A stretch of 64,000 nt of DNA from Antedon mediterranea. Its lineage: Eukaryota > Echinodermata > Crinoidea > Comatulida > Antedonidae. The translations under genes and the position numbers were made by a program. Positions 46,273 through 58,100 of the stretch are shown here, in pieces. Under the pieces are notes generated by a model. The model was not told the origin of the DNA. It saw nothing but the letters and a program-made list of their open reading frames with translations, and made no database searches. Position 1 is the stretch's first letter. The number at the start of each line of letters is the position of its first letter. The DNA lies in contig NC_092680.1 of NCBI RefSeq assembly GCF_964355755.1, positions 12,997,001 to 13,061,000 of the forward strand, written 5' to 3'.

Positions 46273-48220
46273 GAGAGCTTTCGCTATCTCGGATCGGGAA
46301 CGAGAACCAGCATTAATTACCGGTTCTCGATCTCGTACTCGTTTTAAGAACTTTCGCTATCTCGGATCGGGAACGAGAACCAGCATTAATTACCGGTGCT
46401 CGATCTCGTACTCATTGTAGTTTCGTATCCTCGATCACCGATAATATGAAAACTATAGGTGGCAGCAGATTTCTGATACGCTTCAAAGCAGACGATATAA
46501 ACAAAAACAAACTACTGTAGGCAAAGATTGTATAGCGCCGCGTAGCGGCGCAAGATAGGTAACTGGGTGAGACTTTTGTAATCCATGGACGCCATTCCGG
46601 CGGACAAATTTGAACCGGAATAAAGTCGTTGTCAAGGCAATATCCACGATGTTTCGGTTAAAGAACGAAGTTGTCTAACCAAACATATCAATGTAAACAC
46701 ATAGAATTAATAGGAAAGTGTCGAGATCCCAAAGAAACTTTGATTTCACTTTGTTTACATAATTTCTTCCCTTTTCCATGAATCAATCATCAAGATGGTT
46801 AACCACAGATACTTCGAGGCGGACCGCAACATTTAAATCATCATTTAAATCAAAACAATAACAATAACCCGAATGGCGTCCATGGATTTACTGGGCGCGT
46901 AGTGTTATAAGATAGCAGCTTGGCAACAGTTACCTATCTTGCGCCGCGTAGCGGCGCTATACAATCTTTGCTGTAGGCGTACTGTAGGCGTGTTTTTTTT
47001 TTCCAGGACGAACGTGGGCAGAAGTCATGAATAATTCATTACCTTAATTATTTTCTATTATAAAGAAATGAAAGATAGCTGATCTACTTCCTAAATATAC
47101 TAAACCTAACCCTCTAAATAATCTCTCTCACCTATTAAAAAAAACATGTTCATGAAAGACCTCGAACCGAGGGCTTCAGCGTAATAGGTTAAAGCCTTTT
47201 ATAGTCTAGGACCTGGGTCAGTTGTATGCATTTAATTTAGGAGAGAATATCTCAACTGTTATAGGATAATTTGACCCCAAGGAACAACATGGGATATGTG
47301 CCAAATTTGCTATCCGGGGCGAACATGCCCAAAATCGGGGTCAAATGTTAAAAATGTGTGGTTCTTATATCTCGAGAACCACTTGTTGTACAGATTTCGT
47401 TTTGGTGACAAATTGTTCAGAATATACATATTTATATTCGGTCTAACACAACTTTTAGCGAAAAAATTACCGGAAATGCTTTTACTGACCTTTGACCCAA
47501 AAATGACCAAAAACACATTTTCGGGTTAAATTATTCTTCAAAATGCAAATGGACAAACTGTATGGTATCAAATGAAAGCATACATAATGTGCTACCCACT
47601 GCTACCCAACTTGTATTGAAAATATTTAATTATGAAGCTATTGTATGGAAAATGTGCATATTTTGATTAATTTTATAGAAAAATGAATATTTGGTAGCGT
47701 AATTGTTATGTTTATTTATATAATAAAGCCCTAGCTGTTTAATAAATTATACAAGCCATTAGTGACTAGCCTAGGCCTAGTAGTATTAGTAAGTAGGATC
47801 GGAGGCCCTGGCACCTACTACACCGCCTAAACTAGCCTAGGCCGCCTCCTCCTCTAAGCGCGGCGTAGGCTAGCCTAGGCCTAGGCTAGGCCCTAAACTA
47901 AATGTTTTCTGACTAGGCCTAGGCCTACAGAAAGTTCACAAATATATAATTTAGATTAGTGTTGATGAGTCTAATTCTTATTTTAATAACTTATATCGGG
48001 AAAAGTAGCCTACATGAAACGTTTTTAGCTATTGGTCAAAAGTTTAACTCACCATGTCACGACGTCGTGTATTTCTCGATTTTGCAGACGAGAACCAGCT
48101 CCTGTATCTCGGGCTACGAGCATTAGTTAATTAAAATTTCACATAAACTAATGACGTCATACACAAAAAACCCTTACTTTTCTCGGCGGCTGGTTCCCGA
48201 TCGAGATAGCGAAAGCTCTC
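46273..48220 (+). mobile_element. 1.95 kb DNA element with inverted repeats and TA flanks
   Basis: Ends are GAGAGCTTTCGCTATCTCGG and, in complement, GAGAGCTTTCGCTATCTCGA, each followed by ATCGGGAAC and AACCAGC. TA flanks at 46271-46272 and 48221-48222 suggest Tc1/mariner-type targeting. The left end is tandemly duplicated with a 73 bp period (46278-46350, 46351-46423). No transposase is visible; interior repeats include 46521-46971 and a CTAG/GGCC-rich stretch at 47760-47940. Confidence 0.75.
46521..46971 (+). mobile_element. 451 bp nested element with palindromic ends
   Basis: Ends GCAAAGATTGTATAGCGCCG and complement, each containing GCGCCGCGTAGCGGCGC, itself a palindrome. Flanked by TGTAG on both sides (46516-46520, 46972-46976). 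A second inverted pair, ATCCATGGACGCCATT, lies inside. Superfamily unknown. Confidence 0.75.
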
Positions 48221-48261
48221 TATTGGTGTAACATCGTTGACATTTCGTTGGCGATTTTCAG

Positions 48262-48337
48262 GTTCAGGTTGGCTACTACTAATTGTTATTTATGTGCGAA
48301 CAATATTGAGAACATTAACACAATTCATATTTTATAA
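48262..48337 (+). CDS. candidate transmembrane exon of a receptor-like gene
   Basis: Acceptor at 48260-48261, donor GTGATT at 48338, phase 1 in and phase 2 out. These are the same phases as the clear transmembrane exon of the minus-strand receptor (60439-60523). It encodes SGWLLLIVIYVRTILRTLTQ; the hydrophobic run is short and interrupted by Arg. Its outgoing phase fits the next exon. Tentative. Confidence 0.4.
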
Positions 48338-48399
48338 GTGATTTTGCCAATGTAGTATTTCTGAAATACTTACTTTGGCCTACTATTGTCATTCGTTAG

Positions 48400-49847
48400 G
48401 ATTGAAGTAACTGTAGCCAATGATGAACTTTATAGAATTCAAGAACCACGCCATGTGTATGAACAACAACTTATATCCACACAAGAGTAAGTTATAATGA
48501 GTTTTGCTAAAAGTGTATTGTACCTTTCTCTGTTTCTTACCTTATGTGAATGCTTATTCTCTTTTTATAATGGTTTTAGGCCCTATTGTTAGAAATTGTC
48601 AAGAAGCAGATAATGAAGCCACCGACGGATGTGATGTTGATGTAACTGACGGAATCCAACTACACCTTGCGTACGAAAAAATTATATCGACTCAAACATA
48701 AGTTAATGAACAACTTTCTGGTTTTACCATACGTATATATTTCTCTCTTGTCTGTATTGTTATTCTTAATGCTTTATTATTTATCTATTTCCATCATGTT
48801 ATTGTTTAGGAATCGTCAAGAAGAAACGTCTATTAATGGACGTGACATGGAAGAACCTCACAGAACACAAGAACCAGGCAATGGGGAACAACAACTATCA
48901 AATCAAACGTGAAGTTATTAACTTTTTACTTAACCTTTTCTTTGTATTAATTTTGTTTCTTTTATTATTCGAGGTTTACTTCTACTATTTTGTTGAATAT
49001 TTTATATAATTGTTTTGTTTTTTAGGAATCTGGAAACAGATAATAATGGAACTGACATAGTACCTTGCATAACTCAAGAACCACATCATGTGTACGAACA
49101 GCACATTATATCGACACAAGAGTAAGTTTAACAGGGAAGGTTTTTCACTCTTCCCTGGTTAAAAGAGTTTTGCTAAAAGTGTATTTTGTATCTTTCTATT
49201 TCTTAACTGTGAATGTTTATTCACTTTTTATAATTGCCTTATTATTTAGAAATTGTCAACAAGAAGCAGATAATGAAGCCACCGATGGACGTGATATTAA
49301 AGTAACTGACGGAATCCAACTACGCCATAAGTACAAACAAATTATATTGACTCAAACGTAAGTTAATTAACAACTCGCTGGTTTTAAAATCTTGAAATAA
49401 TTTCATTTGGATTCTAATATTTAGAAGTCATTTTTTCTTATTTTGTTGTTGATCCAATGGATCGAATCGAAAGTGGCCTACTAAAGGTGGTACCGTACTT
49501 ATAACGACGTTTTGCAAATATTACATATTTCTTTCTTTTCTGTATTGTAATTTTTATGATTTATCTATTTTCATCACTTTATTGTTTAGAAATCTTCAAG
49601 AAGAAACGTCTATTGATGGACGCGACATAGAAGAACCTAACAGAACACAAGAACCAGCCAATGGGGAACAACAACAACACAGAACACAAGAACCAGGCAA
49701 TTGGGAACAACAACTTATATCAAATAAAACGTAAAGTTATTAACTTTTTACTTAACTTTATCTTTGTTTCTTTCATTATTCGAAGGTTTACCTCTACTAT
49801 TTTGTTGAATATTTTATATAATTGTTTTGTTTTTTAGGAATCTGTAA
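48400..49847 (+). CDS. tandemly duplicated cytoplasmic-tail exons of a receptor-like gene (5' part not found)
   Basis: Seven homologous small exons, all phase 2 at both edges: 48400-48486, 48593-48697, 48810-48908, 49026-49121, 49250-49357, 49590-49730, 49838-49847 (stop TAA 49845-49847). They form a three-exon module repeated twice plus a terminal copy. Type 1 ends HVYEQ..STQ, type 2 starts NCQEADNEATDG, type 3 has QEETS..GRD and RTQEPGN. The sequence is hydrophilic, with no fold recognised. Recurrent tyrosines in YEQQ, YEKI and YKQI could be SH2 docking sites once phosphorylated. The type-2 exon at 48593 has lost its GT donor (AT at 48698-48699), so it must be skipped or end the protein there. 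No ectodomain exon was found upstream, where DNA elements lie, so the gene may be broken. Confidence 0.62.
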
Positions 49848-50614
49848 ACAGATAATAAAGTCACTGATGGAACTGACATGGTACCTTGCATAACTCAAGA
49901 ACTACGTCATGTGTACGAACAACAAATTGTATCGACACAAAAGTAAAACCATCAAAACTTATAGAAGTAAGGAATCGTCAATCAATAAGTGAATTTAAGT
50001 GAAGTATCCATAACACAAATAACTGTTCAATAATATGGAAGTAAAATACTAGAACAATTACATTTTAGCTGTATATAAAATTAAATTGGCTTAACGTGAC
50101 GTACGTGCTTTTTTTTCCGAACATTTGAAAATGAAACCAAGTAAAACACACATACTACTGTAACATTAGATTTGTGTTTAAACTAGTAGCTTTTATTACA
50201 AAAATAATATACGAATACCTGTAGGCCTAGAAACAACATTATATTGCGTAGCCATATTATCCTGGAAGGTACAGTCATACGCAATTATACACAGACATGA
50301 AAACTAATGAATAAATACAATAATGTTTATTATAATTCAGTATAATTAAAGATGTAAAAACTACCATCGAGCTATAAAAAGCCCCATTATTATTTCACAT
50401 ACAATGCATGTATGTGCATTTATGTATGTATTAGCTATTGATGTATATATTTACATATTTTTATACATTTGTGTGTGACCTTGATGTACCGGTAATGTAC
50501 ACAAACCAAATCCCTAATGTAAAATTTACATTGGAAAATAAATAATAATTCTTGGACTCGGACTCAATTCGTTTAAACAATCTTCAGTGATATTAATATG
50601 TTTTATAAAAAAAA
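49848..50614. other. intergenic; remainder of last exon copy, otherwise nothing recognised
   Basis: Homology to the type-1 exon continues past the stop to about 49942 (RHVYEQQ..STQ) but is out of the open frame's reach. After that there is AT-rich sequence only. Confidence 0.55.
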
Positions 50615-50992
50615 CGAGCGAGTCATATGGCCGAGCGGTTAAGGCAGGGGCGCCGTTTACCGTACCTAAAGAGCCAACAACAACATCGGCAAGGGTTCGA
50701 GGCCGACTCGCTCCTAGTTCTGGTGGTGGAACAAGTCTTCTCGGATAAGGACTATAAACCGTAGGTCCAGTGTACACAGTTATAACCTGTGTGTACTTTA
50801 AAGAACCCAGTTCATTATTCGAAAAAAAGTAGGGGGTTACCCCGGTGAACTGGTTCACACAATAGCCCCTGTATCAGGGGGATTACCACCTATCTGATAG
50901 GACAGTGATTAATTCACTATTGGTAATCCTTGGCCACATTGCCTAAAGACATAAAATAAAATAAAAAAAAAATAAAAATAAAATAAAATTAC
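50615..50992 (+). mobile_element. tRNA-derived SINE
   Basis: The head is tRNA-like, with A box TGGCCGAGCGGTTAAGGC and B box GGTTCGAGGCC, and an acceptor-like pairing GAGCGAG / CTCGCTC (50616-50712). A tRNA-unrelated body of about 230 bp follows, then an AAAT/AAAAT-rich tail from about 50952. TGGCCGAGCGG is typical of Leu or Ser tRNAs. Head, body and tail order makes it a SINE rather than a tRNA gene. The ORF at 50526-50858 on the other strand is spurious. Confidence 0.82.
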
Positions 50993-51733
50993 ATTTTGAA
51001 TCTATTTACTTCCTGTATTAGCCTGTATTGGTTTTCAGTAGGCATTTCTACTAATATATTCGACTGCGGCGCTTATTCGCTTAACTACATAACTTCGATA
51101 CGAGTACCTAGGCTATATTTATGTTTCATATGATACGGTACTTAAAATGGCGGATGAATGAAAATGGTCTATTGCAGAATTGAATTAGTCGTCTGGTCCT
51201 GCCTATAAAAGAGGAAATAAAAATAGTTTATTTAAGGGGGAAAACAGGAACATTGATAATAAGAAATAATATCGAGCTTCTATGATTTATATGTTGTCAG
51301 AGAACTTTTGTGTATATATTCGCTATAGGCCTACAAATTGTTAATATCAAACTATTATGTTTAATTCATAGATAAATGTGTATAGAAGTGCATTGTGTGT
51401 TAATGTGGTTGTATTTACTAAAATGTGACTGGTGCATTTTTCTGTAAAGCAATAAGGTAATCACCATTTCGTTTGATTAATTGGAATCCATCAGCAAAGC
51501 TTACTTATTACAACCATCGAAGATCTGTCACAATCACCACATACCAACAATTCACCATCACCATTCTCGGTCGTTACTAGTACTCATCACTCCTGAATGC
51601 TACCAAACACCGACTTAACCGTGACCTCCGCAGTCACAGTAAAAATCATCACCCTCAACATCCATCGCAGCCATACTTATCACCCTAACCGCCACAACAA
51701 TCACCATACATTGTCCACACATCATGCATCGAA
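50993..51733. other. 3' flank of the minus-strand receptor, nothing else recognised
   Basis: Presumed 3' UTR and intergenic DNA. CAC/ATC-rich between 51530 and 51730. No clear polyadenylation signal chosen. Confidence 0.5.
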
Positions 51734-52100
51734 TCACGATCCTACCTCTTCTGGTTCCCATTGTCTGGTATTCATAGCTTCATTACTCTGATAAAGAGGA
51801 TTATCGACGTCACCAACCTCTCCAGCTGATGATGCATGGTTCGATTGATTACCGTCATCTTGAGTTCCTGTTTCCTCTGGTTCGTTAGTGCTCTCTGCAG
51901 GTTCCTCATAGTCGTGTGCCTCGTCATCGCCCTCTGCCTCGTTATCACCTTCTTGCGCGTTATCAGCCTCAGCCGCGTTATCATCTTGATCGACATTATC
52001 TTCACCCTCGTAAGCGTCTGCATAATCAATGTCATCTTCTGGGTCGTCCATTGGCAACAAAATATTTTCATCTGATGGCGACTTTTCGACATCTTCACTT
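51734..52100 (-). CDS. exon encoding an acidic cytoplasmic tail with NPLY motif
   Basis: Acceptor AG at 52102-52101 in CTTCGTAG; phase 2 in matches the transmembrane exon. SEDVEKSPSDEN is followed by about 70 residues very rich in Asp and Glu (DDNAAEADNAQEGDNEAEGD) with tyrosines in DIDYADAYEG and HDYEEP, then DNPLYQSNEA. NPLY fits the NPxY motif bound by PTB domains and some endocytic adaptors. It ends EPEEVGS-stop. A GT after EPEE could be a weak donor, but the stop three codons later makes a terminal exon simpler. Confidence 0.7.
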
Positions 52101-55100
52101 CTACGAAGGTGCATTAAATTTAATTATTTACAAGTGATTTTAGACTGTATTATACTATATTATAGTTAGTTTGTGATAAAGTGTATTACAAGATACCATT
52201 TGAGAAGGAAGAGAACCAAAAAGAGCCGAAATATCATGTTGACAATTATACACGTAAAGCTACATTTACTTAAACGATGATATATTTTCTACATTATTGT
52301 AATATAACGATATACTTTTATATTTAAGAAATTGACCTTTGTATCGGAATTTAAATAGGTTCACAAACTTGACCCAGAAAGTCCAGAGGAGAGTTTGTCC
52401 AGATGTTTTAATGACCATTTAGTTTATAATAGAATCTCTAAAGAAAACACTTAGCTTAATTTTGTGACTTTTCCCATCGTTAAACCAGGAGTGATTGACA
52501 CTATTTAAGTACAGATTTGACAGTGTCATCCATCACAGAAATACCTTATTATACCGTTAATCATTCTCACTTAAACACCCCTGGATCAACTTAGGACCAA
52601 TCGTTACCCTCACAGATTACGTAATTGACATATGCTAATGAACTGAGCCAATATACTCCCAAGTTTCAGAGGAGCCCAGACACACCTCACAGCCACTTCT
52701 TCAGAAGAACATCTACACCTCACAGCCACTTCTTCAGAAGCAGACCTACACACTTCACACCTCACCGACAGCATCATTGATCGTCCGTTCCTTATCTATA
52801 CTTATAGTTGTATATTGTACTGAAGTATTATACTGAATAAACAATATATGTGTTACGACAGTCAAGCGAGTCAGAGTCCTTCATTAGTACCTCAACAACG
52901 CAACATTATATTACATGGTGGAAGACCCGGGCATTGATCCCGGTACCTCTCACATAAATAATAATGTAATAAGTATTTTTAAACGTAGCCTTCAGGGCCA
53001 AGCTAGACTCTGGATTGAGGGAAAGCAGTTCGATTCACTGGAATCCTTAAAAACCCAATTCATCAACAGGTTTAGTAAAAACAAATCAATCTATGCGCAC
53101 ATAAGAGAATACGATTCAATTACATACACCACTGGCGACAACGCCGAAAAGCACTTAACCAAAATCAAACAAGCCGCAGACAGAATTGGATACGCTGACC
53201 AGCAGATAAAGAATAAATTTATTTCGACCCTTCCACCAAAATGTAGAGCAGCTGTAGCCATGTCCACCCCAATCGATGCCACTATTGAAAATATCGTAAA
53301 TAGCACACAAAATTACCTTGACCTTTCCGTAGATGATGCCACACGGGAAGTTTCATTCAATATCAATAAAGAAACAGATAGGCCTAATAGTCTCGAATCG
53401 CTCCAACGTGAGATAAATTCTCTCAAGTTAGACATGGCCACAACAAAACGATCCCTTAATGATGATACTCGACGCTCACGTTCCCCCACCCGAAATTATA
53501 TCCCAAGACGAAACCGAAGCCCAAGCCCATACAAACCCCGATTCCAGACCCCACCGACCCCAAGATATAGACAACCTCCCCCAACCTGTTATTACTGCGG
53601 GAAACCAGGCCACATAGCAAGGCACTGCCGACAACAAAACCGCTCTTACGGAAACTATCCCCCGCCATACCCATACCAACAGTCAAACAATTACTACCCT
53701 AGCCACCAGCAGGATTTTTAAAAAGGGGACTAGATGCCGCCTATAATCTGGCCCCCCATACTAAATACGACAATTTTAAGGCAAAATACTTAGGGAATTC
53801 AGATAATATTGATTTGTTACTTAACGACAGAAATTACGTTAAAGGAAATTTACCAGATGGTAGAAATGTTTTAACTTTATTTGACAGTGGTTCAACTAGA
53901 ACTATAATCTCACAATCGTACGTTAATTCCTCACTTTATTTATCGCGTTTAAAGCCAGTTAAAGTGAACACAACTAAATTTCGATTAGGTAACGGTGACT
54001 TCTTATATGCCAACCACTTAGTGCAATTCGAATTATTTATCCAAGGACACAAATTTAAAATTTCAGCATTAATCGTTAAAAATTTGACAGGTATTGACCT
54101 GATACTTGGAACCGAAACATTGTCTGAACTCGACGGTACTTTAAATTTTAAGGAAAACACCTTTCGCATTAGACCAAAGATTTTTAGCTTTCGTCCAGTA
54201 CACAAGATTTTTCTTAAACCCGGTGATACTAAAACAGTTAAATTAAAAGGAAGGGTTCCCGCCTTCGTACGCAATTCCGATGTTGTTCTACATGCAACCA
54301 CCCATATTTCAAAACTTTGTCCATCAGATATGTTAGTAAAATTACATAGAGGAGAAACCAACATTGATATCACTAACAACACAAACAGAAACGTATCTCT
54401 AAATACACATCAACCTATCGCGAGCCTTCACTTAACCAACCTTGTAACAGTTACTAACGACCTACCAATTGATAGAATAAAGTTGACCAATGACAACGCA
54501 AACAAGTACCCACATTTAGAACGTACAGACCCATTGCTAACTTTAACCGAGGAAGAAATAATTAGAAAACAAGTTGATTTAAAAGACAGCGTTTTAACAC
54601 ATAGAGAAAAAGAAGATTTGTATAAAACATTACAACAAAACAGAAACGCATTTTCACTTTATGGTGAACTATCTAGCTGCCCAAACTTCAAAGCTGACAT
54701 ACACCTCTCTAACGATGAACCATTTTTTATTCGACCATACTTCGCGACAGACAAAGACAAACATGTTATTGAGGCCGAATTGAACAAATTAGTCAAATTA
54801 GGAATCTTAGCAGTAGGACACCAATCGTATACTTCCCCTGTCCTTCTTGTTTCAAAGAAAAATTCAAAAGATAAAAGAGTTGTCACAGACTTTCGCTATC
54901 TAAATTCCAGGATAAAACGTATTAATCACCCATTCCCATTATTAGCCGAAACTCTGAAAACAATAGGTAACGCTAATGCACAGATTCTTAGCGTAATTGA
55001 TTTGAAATCAGCGTTCCACTGTGTACCATTAGCCGAACATGCCCAACAATATACAGGTATAGCTTCATATCATGGTGGAAAACATTATTATTATAAGAGA

Positions 55101-58100
55101 TTAGCACAAGGATTAAACGTTTCGCCAGGTATATTTCAAGCAAAGATTGACGAAATTTTAAATGAAATCCCAAATTCTAGAGAATTCTGTATCGCCCATC
55201 ATGATGATATTATTTTATTTAGCCAAGACAAATTTGCTCATAAGCAGCACCTTGTTTCCGTTTTACAAGCCCTACAATTAAATGGTTTTAGAATTTGTCC
55301 AAAGAAATGTAAGTTATTCAAGAATAAAGTGCAATATTTGGGACACACCATCCTGATTAATTCTTCAGGACACGCATGTATCACACCATTAGGCGACAGG
55401 TGTGCAGCTATCCGAAATTTGCCAGTCCCACGAACCCATAAAGAAACTAAACGATTTATTGGTGCAGTAAATTATGTATCCCATTTTTTCCCTCAAATAC
55501 AATCAATTTTACGTCCGTTACACACACTCGCAAGCAAACGCCGAAAATTTTGTTGGTCTACTGAACACCAGAAAGCATTTGACGAAATTAAACAATTAAT
55601 GGTTAAACCACCAACTCTTCAAATGCCTAGAAAAGAAGGTAGATTTACGCTATATAGCGACACTTCAAGAACCGCAACAGGTTCATATTTAACACAAACA
55701 GTAAACGGTAAAGAACACATAATAGGTTATTATTCCAAAATCTTACCACAAGCCTGTCAACGATATAGCGTCACAGAATTAGAGTTATTTGGACTTTACA
55801 TTAACGTTTCAGCATTTCGACATTTACTAAAGGGTTGCGAATTTGATGCATTCGTAGACCACTCAGCAATCGTACAAATTTGGAATTCAAAAGATCAGCC
55901 ATGTACACCCCGTTTACAGAAACTAATATTACGATTGTCCGGATACATTTTCCAAATTGGTTATAAGAAAGGAACTGAATTAGTTTTAGCAGATTTCCTC
56001 TCCCGAGCCCCTCGTGATGACGATTCCGAAATTGATCAAGTTGTACCCATTGCATTTAATATTACAGAGACCGAATCTCTTAACCCGATTACAAACACAT
56101 CTACTAGCAGACCAGTAACAAGATCATACGCCAAGAAAATGGGAATAAATATACCTGACCTACATAAACCCAAACCAGTACAAACGCCCGTCATTAATCA
56201 AAATCCAGTGACAACAAACACGCGACCTACACCTCAACCTACCGCTACACCACAGATAATCACGAGACAACAAACAAACGCACATCGATCACCGCCTATC
56301 ATAACGCCACCTATCGTAACACCACCCCCAATACGTAATGTAAACATTCGACAACCTCCAGAGGAACGACTAGTAGACAAAAATAAACAAAGCAAAGACA
56401 CTACACATCGAAACGTACCAGTTGAATTGTATACATCGCCCAAACCACTAGTACCAAACATAACTGAATTTAAGTCAGCACACATCCCAAAACAACAAGA
56501 TTTAGATAGATTAATGGATGTTATTCAAAGAAAGATAATTAGAGATTATAACCTCCCAGTAGATGTTAAACAATTACGTGTTGAACAAGAAACTTCACCA
56601 TTTTTTAAGCCAGTTTACGATTATTTAGCTCATGATATCCTTCCAGCTGATAAGAAAGCAGCTCGTGCAGTTCAGAATAAGTCAGAGCAGTACATATTGT
56701 GCAACGGTTTACTATTCCGTTTATTTTTCCAAGATAAAGGTGGAGAATTTGTATTGCAATTAGCTGTTCCTGAAAACTTAGCCGAGACTGTTATTTCTCA
56801 GTATCACGACAATTTGTTAAGTAGCCACCAAAAGGTACGATGCGTACTTACTTACCTTACTATTCGGAAATTATTTTACATGCCTCTTATGTTCGAGAAA
56901 GTCAACAATTATACCCAAGCGTGTCTTAGATGTCAACAATTTTGTCCCAAAACCGATAAATTGCGTCCTTTACACGATCGAGTACCAGCAACTTACCGTC
57001 CCTTTCATACACTCAGTCTAGATTTTAAGAGTATGCCAACATCACCTTCAGGTTTTAAACATATTATGGTAGTATGTGATGAGATAACTAGATTTTTGAT
57101 TTGTGTACCTTTGAAATCCATTGATGCCGAAACAATTTGTGAAGCACTAATTCAAAAGGTCATCAGTATTTTTGGACCCCCATCTCGTCTTATTTCAGAT
57201 GCAGCAACCTCCCTTACAGGAAAATTATTAACACTATTATGTAACACCCTTAATATTGATAGGAAAATCATCAGCGTCCACAATCACGGTAGTTTTCAAG
57301 TTGAACGTCATATCCGCACCGTATCGGACCTGTTAAAGGTCAACCTTAACCAATTCGGAACAGATTGGGTTAGATTTGTATCAACAACATGTTATGCTTA
57401 TAACTCGTTTTCATCCCCACATCTAGGAAACCACTCCCCTTACGAATTAGTTTTTGGCCGCCAACCTCCAAGTTTGACCTCATTAGCATTTAACCCTATT
57501 TCAGGATTGTCTCATTCCTATGAAGAATACTTTGAACATCTCAAGAAGAAATTTCAAAACATTTCACAGACAATGCTACAATTACAGCGAACACAACAAA
57601 ACGTCCAAAACTCAAAGATTTCCCAACGCTTACAAAAAAGTCCAATTTACTCAGTAGGACAACTCGTATATTTATACAAGACAACATCATCATCACTAAC
57701 GGCAAATTCAAAGAAAATCGCCGCAGAATGGGTCGGACCATTAGTGATTCATGAAGTACTAGACAGAACACACTACATCCTAGCGACGATTAAAGGAGAA
57801 ATACTTCGCGACGTATTCAATTATAACAGACTGAAACCCTGTTTTATGAGAACACCCAAAGAACGCAAAAATTTTACACATCTCCAAAAACTTAAACAAT
57901 TGTTGAATGAACCCACCGATGATAATAACGAGAAAATCCAAAACACCATTAATGTAGTAAATGACGAAATCAATGTTGAATTTGTAGACGAACATGATAG
58001 GACACCAGCCCAATTGCAATCAGATACCCTTACAAATCCAACTAAGATAGAACCCCTTAACTTGCAACCTTACATTGACTGTGTAGAGAATAACATGGGA

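Noticed and set aside
50615-50712. Functional tRNA-Leu or tRNA-Ser gene
   Set aside because: A and B boxes are present but a body and A-rich tail follow, as in a SINE, and the anticodon arm is irregular.
51836-52137. Plus-strand hydrophobic ORFs
   Set aside because: Antisense shadows of the acidic tail exon; Asp/Glu codons read as Val/Leu/Ile on the other strand.
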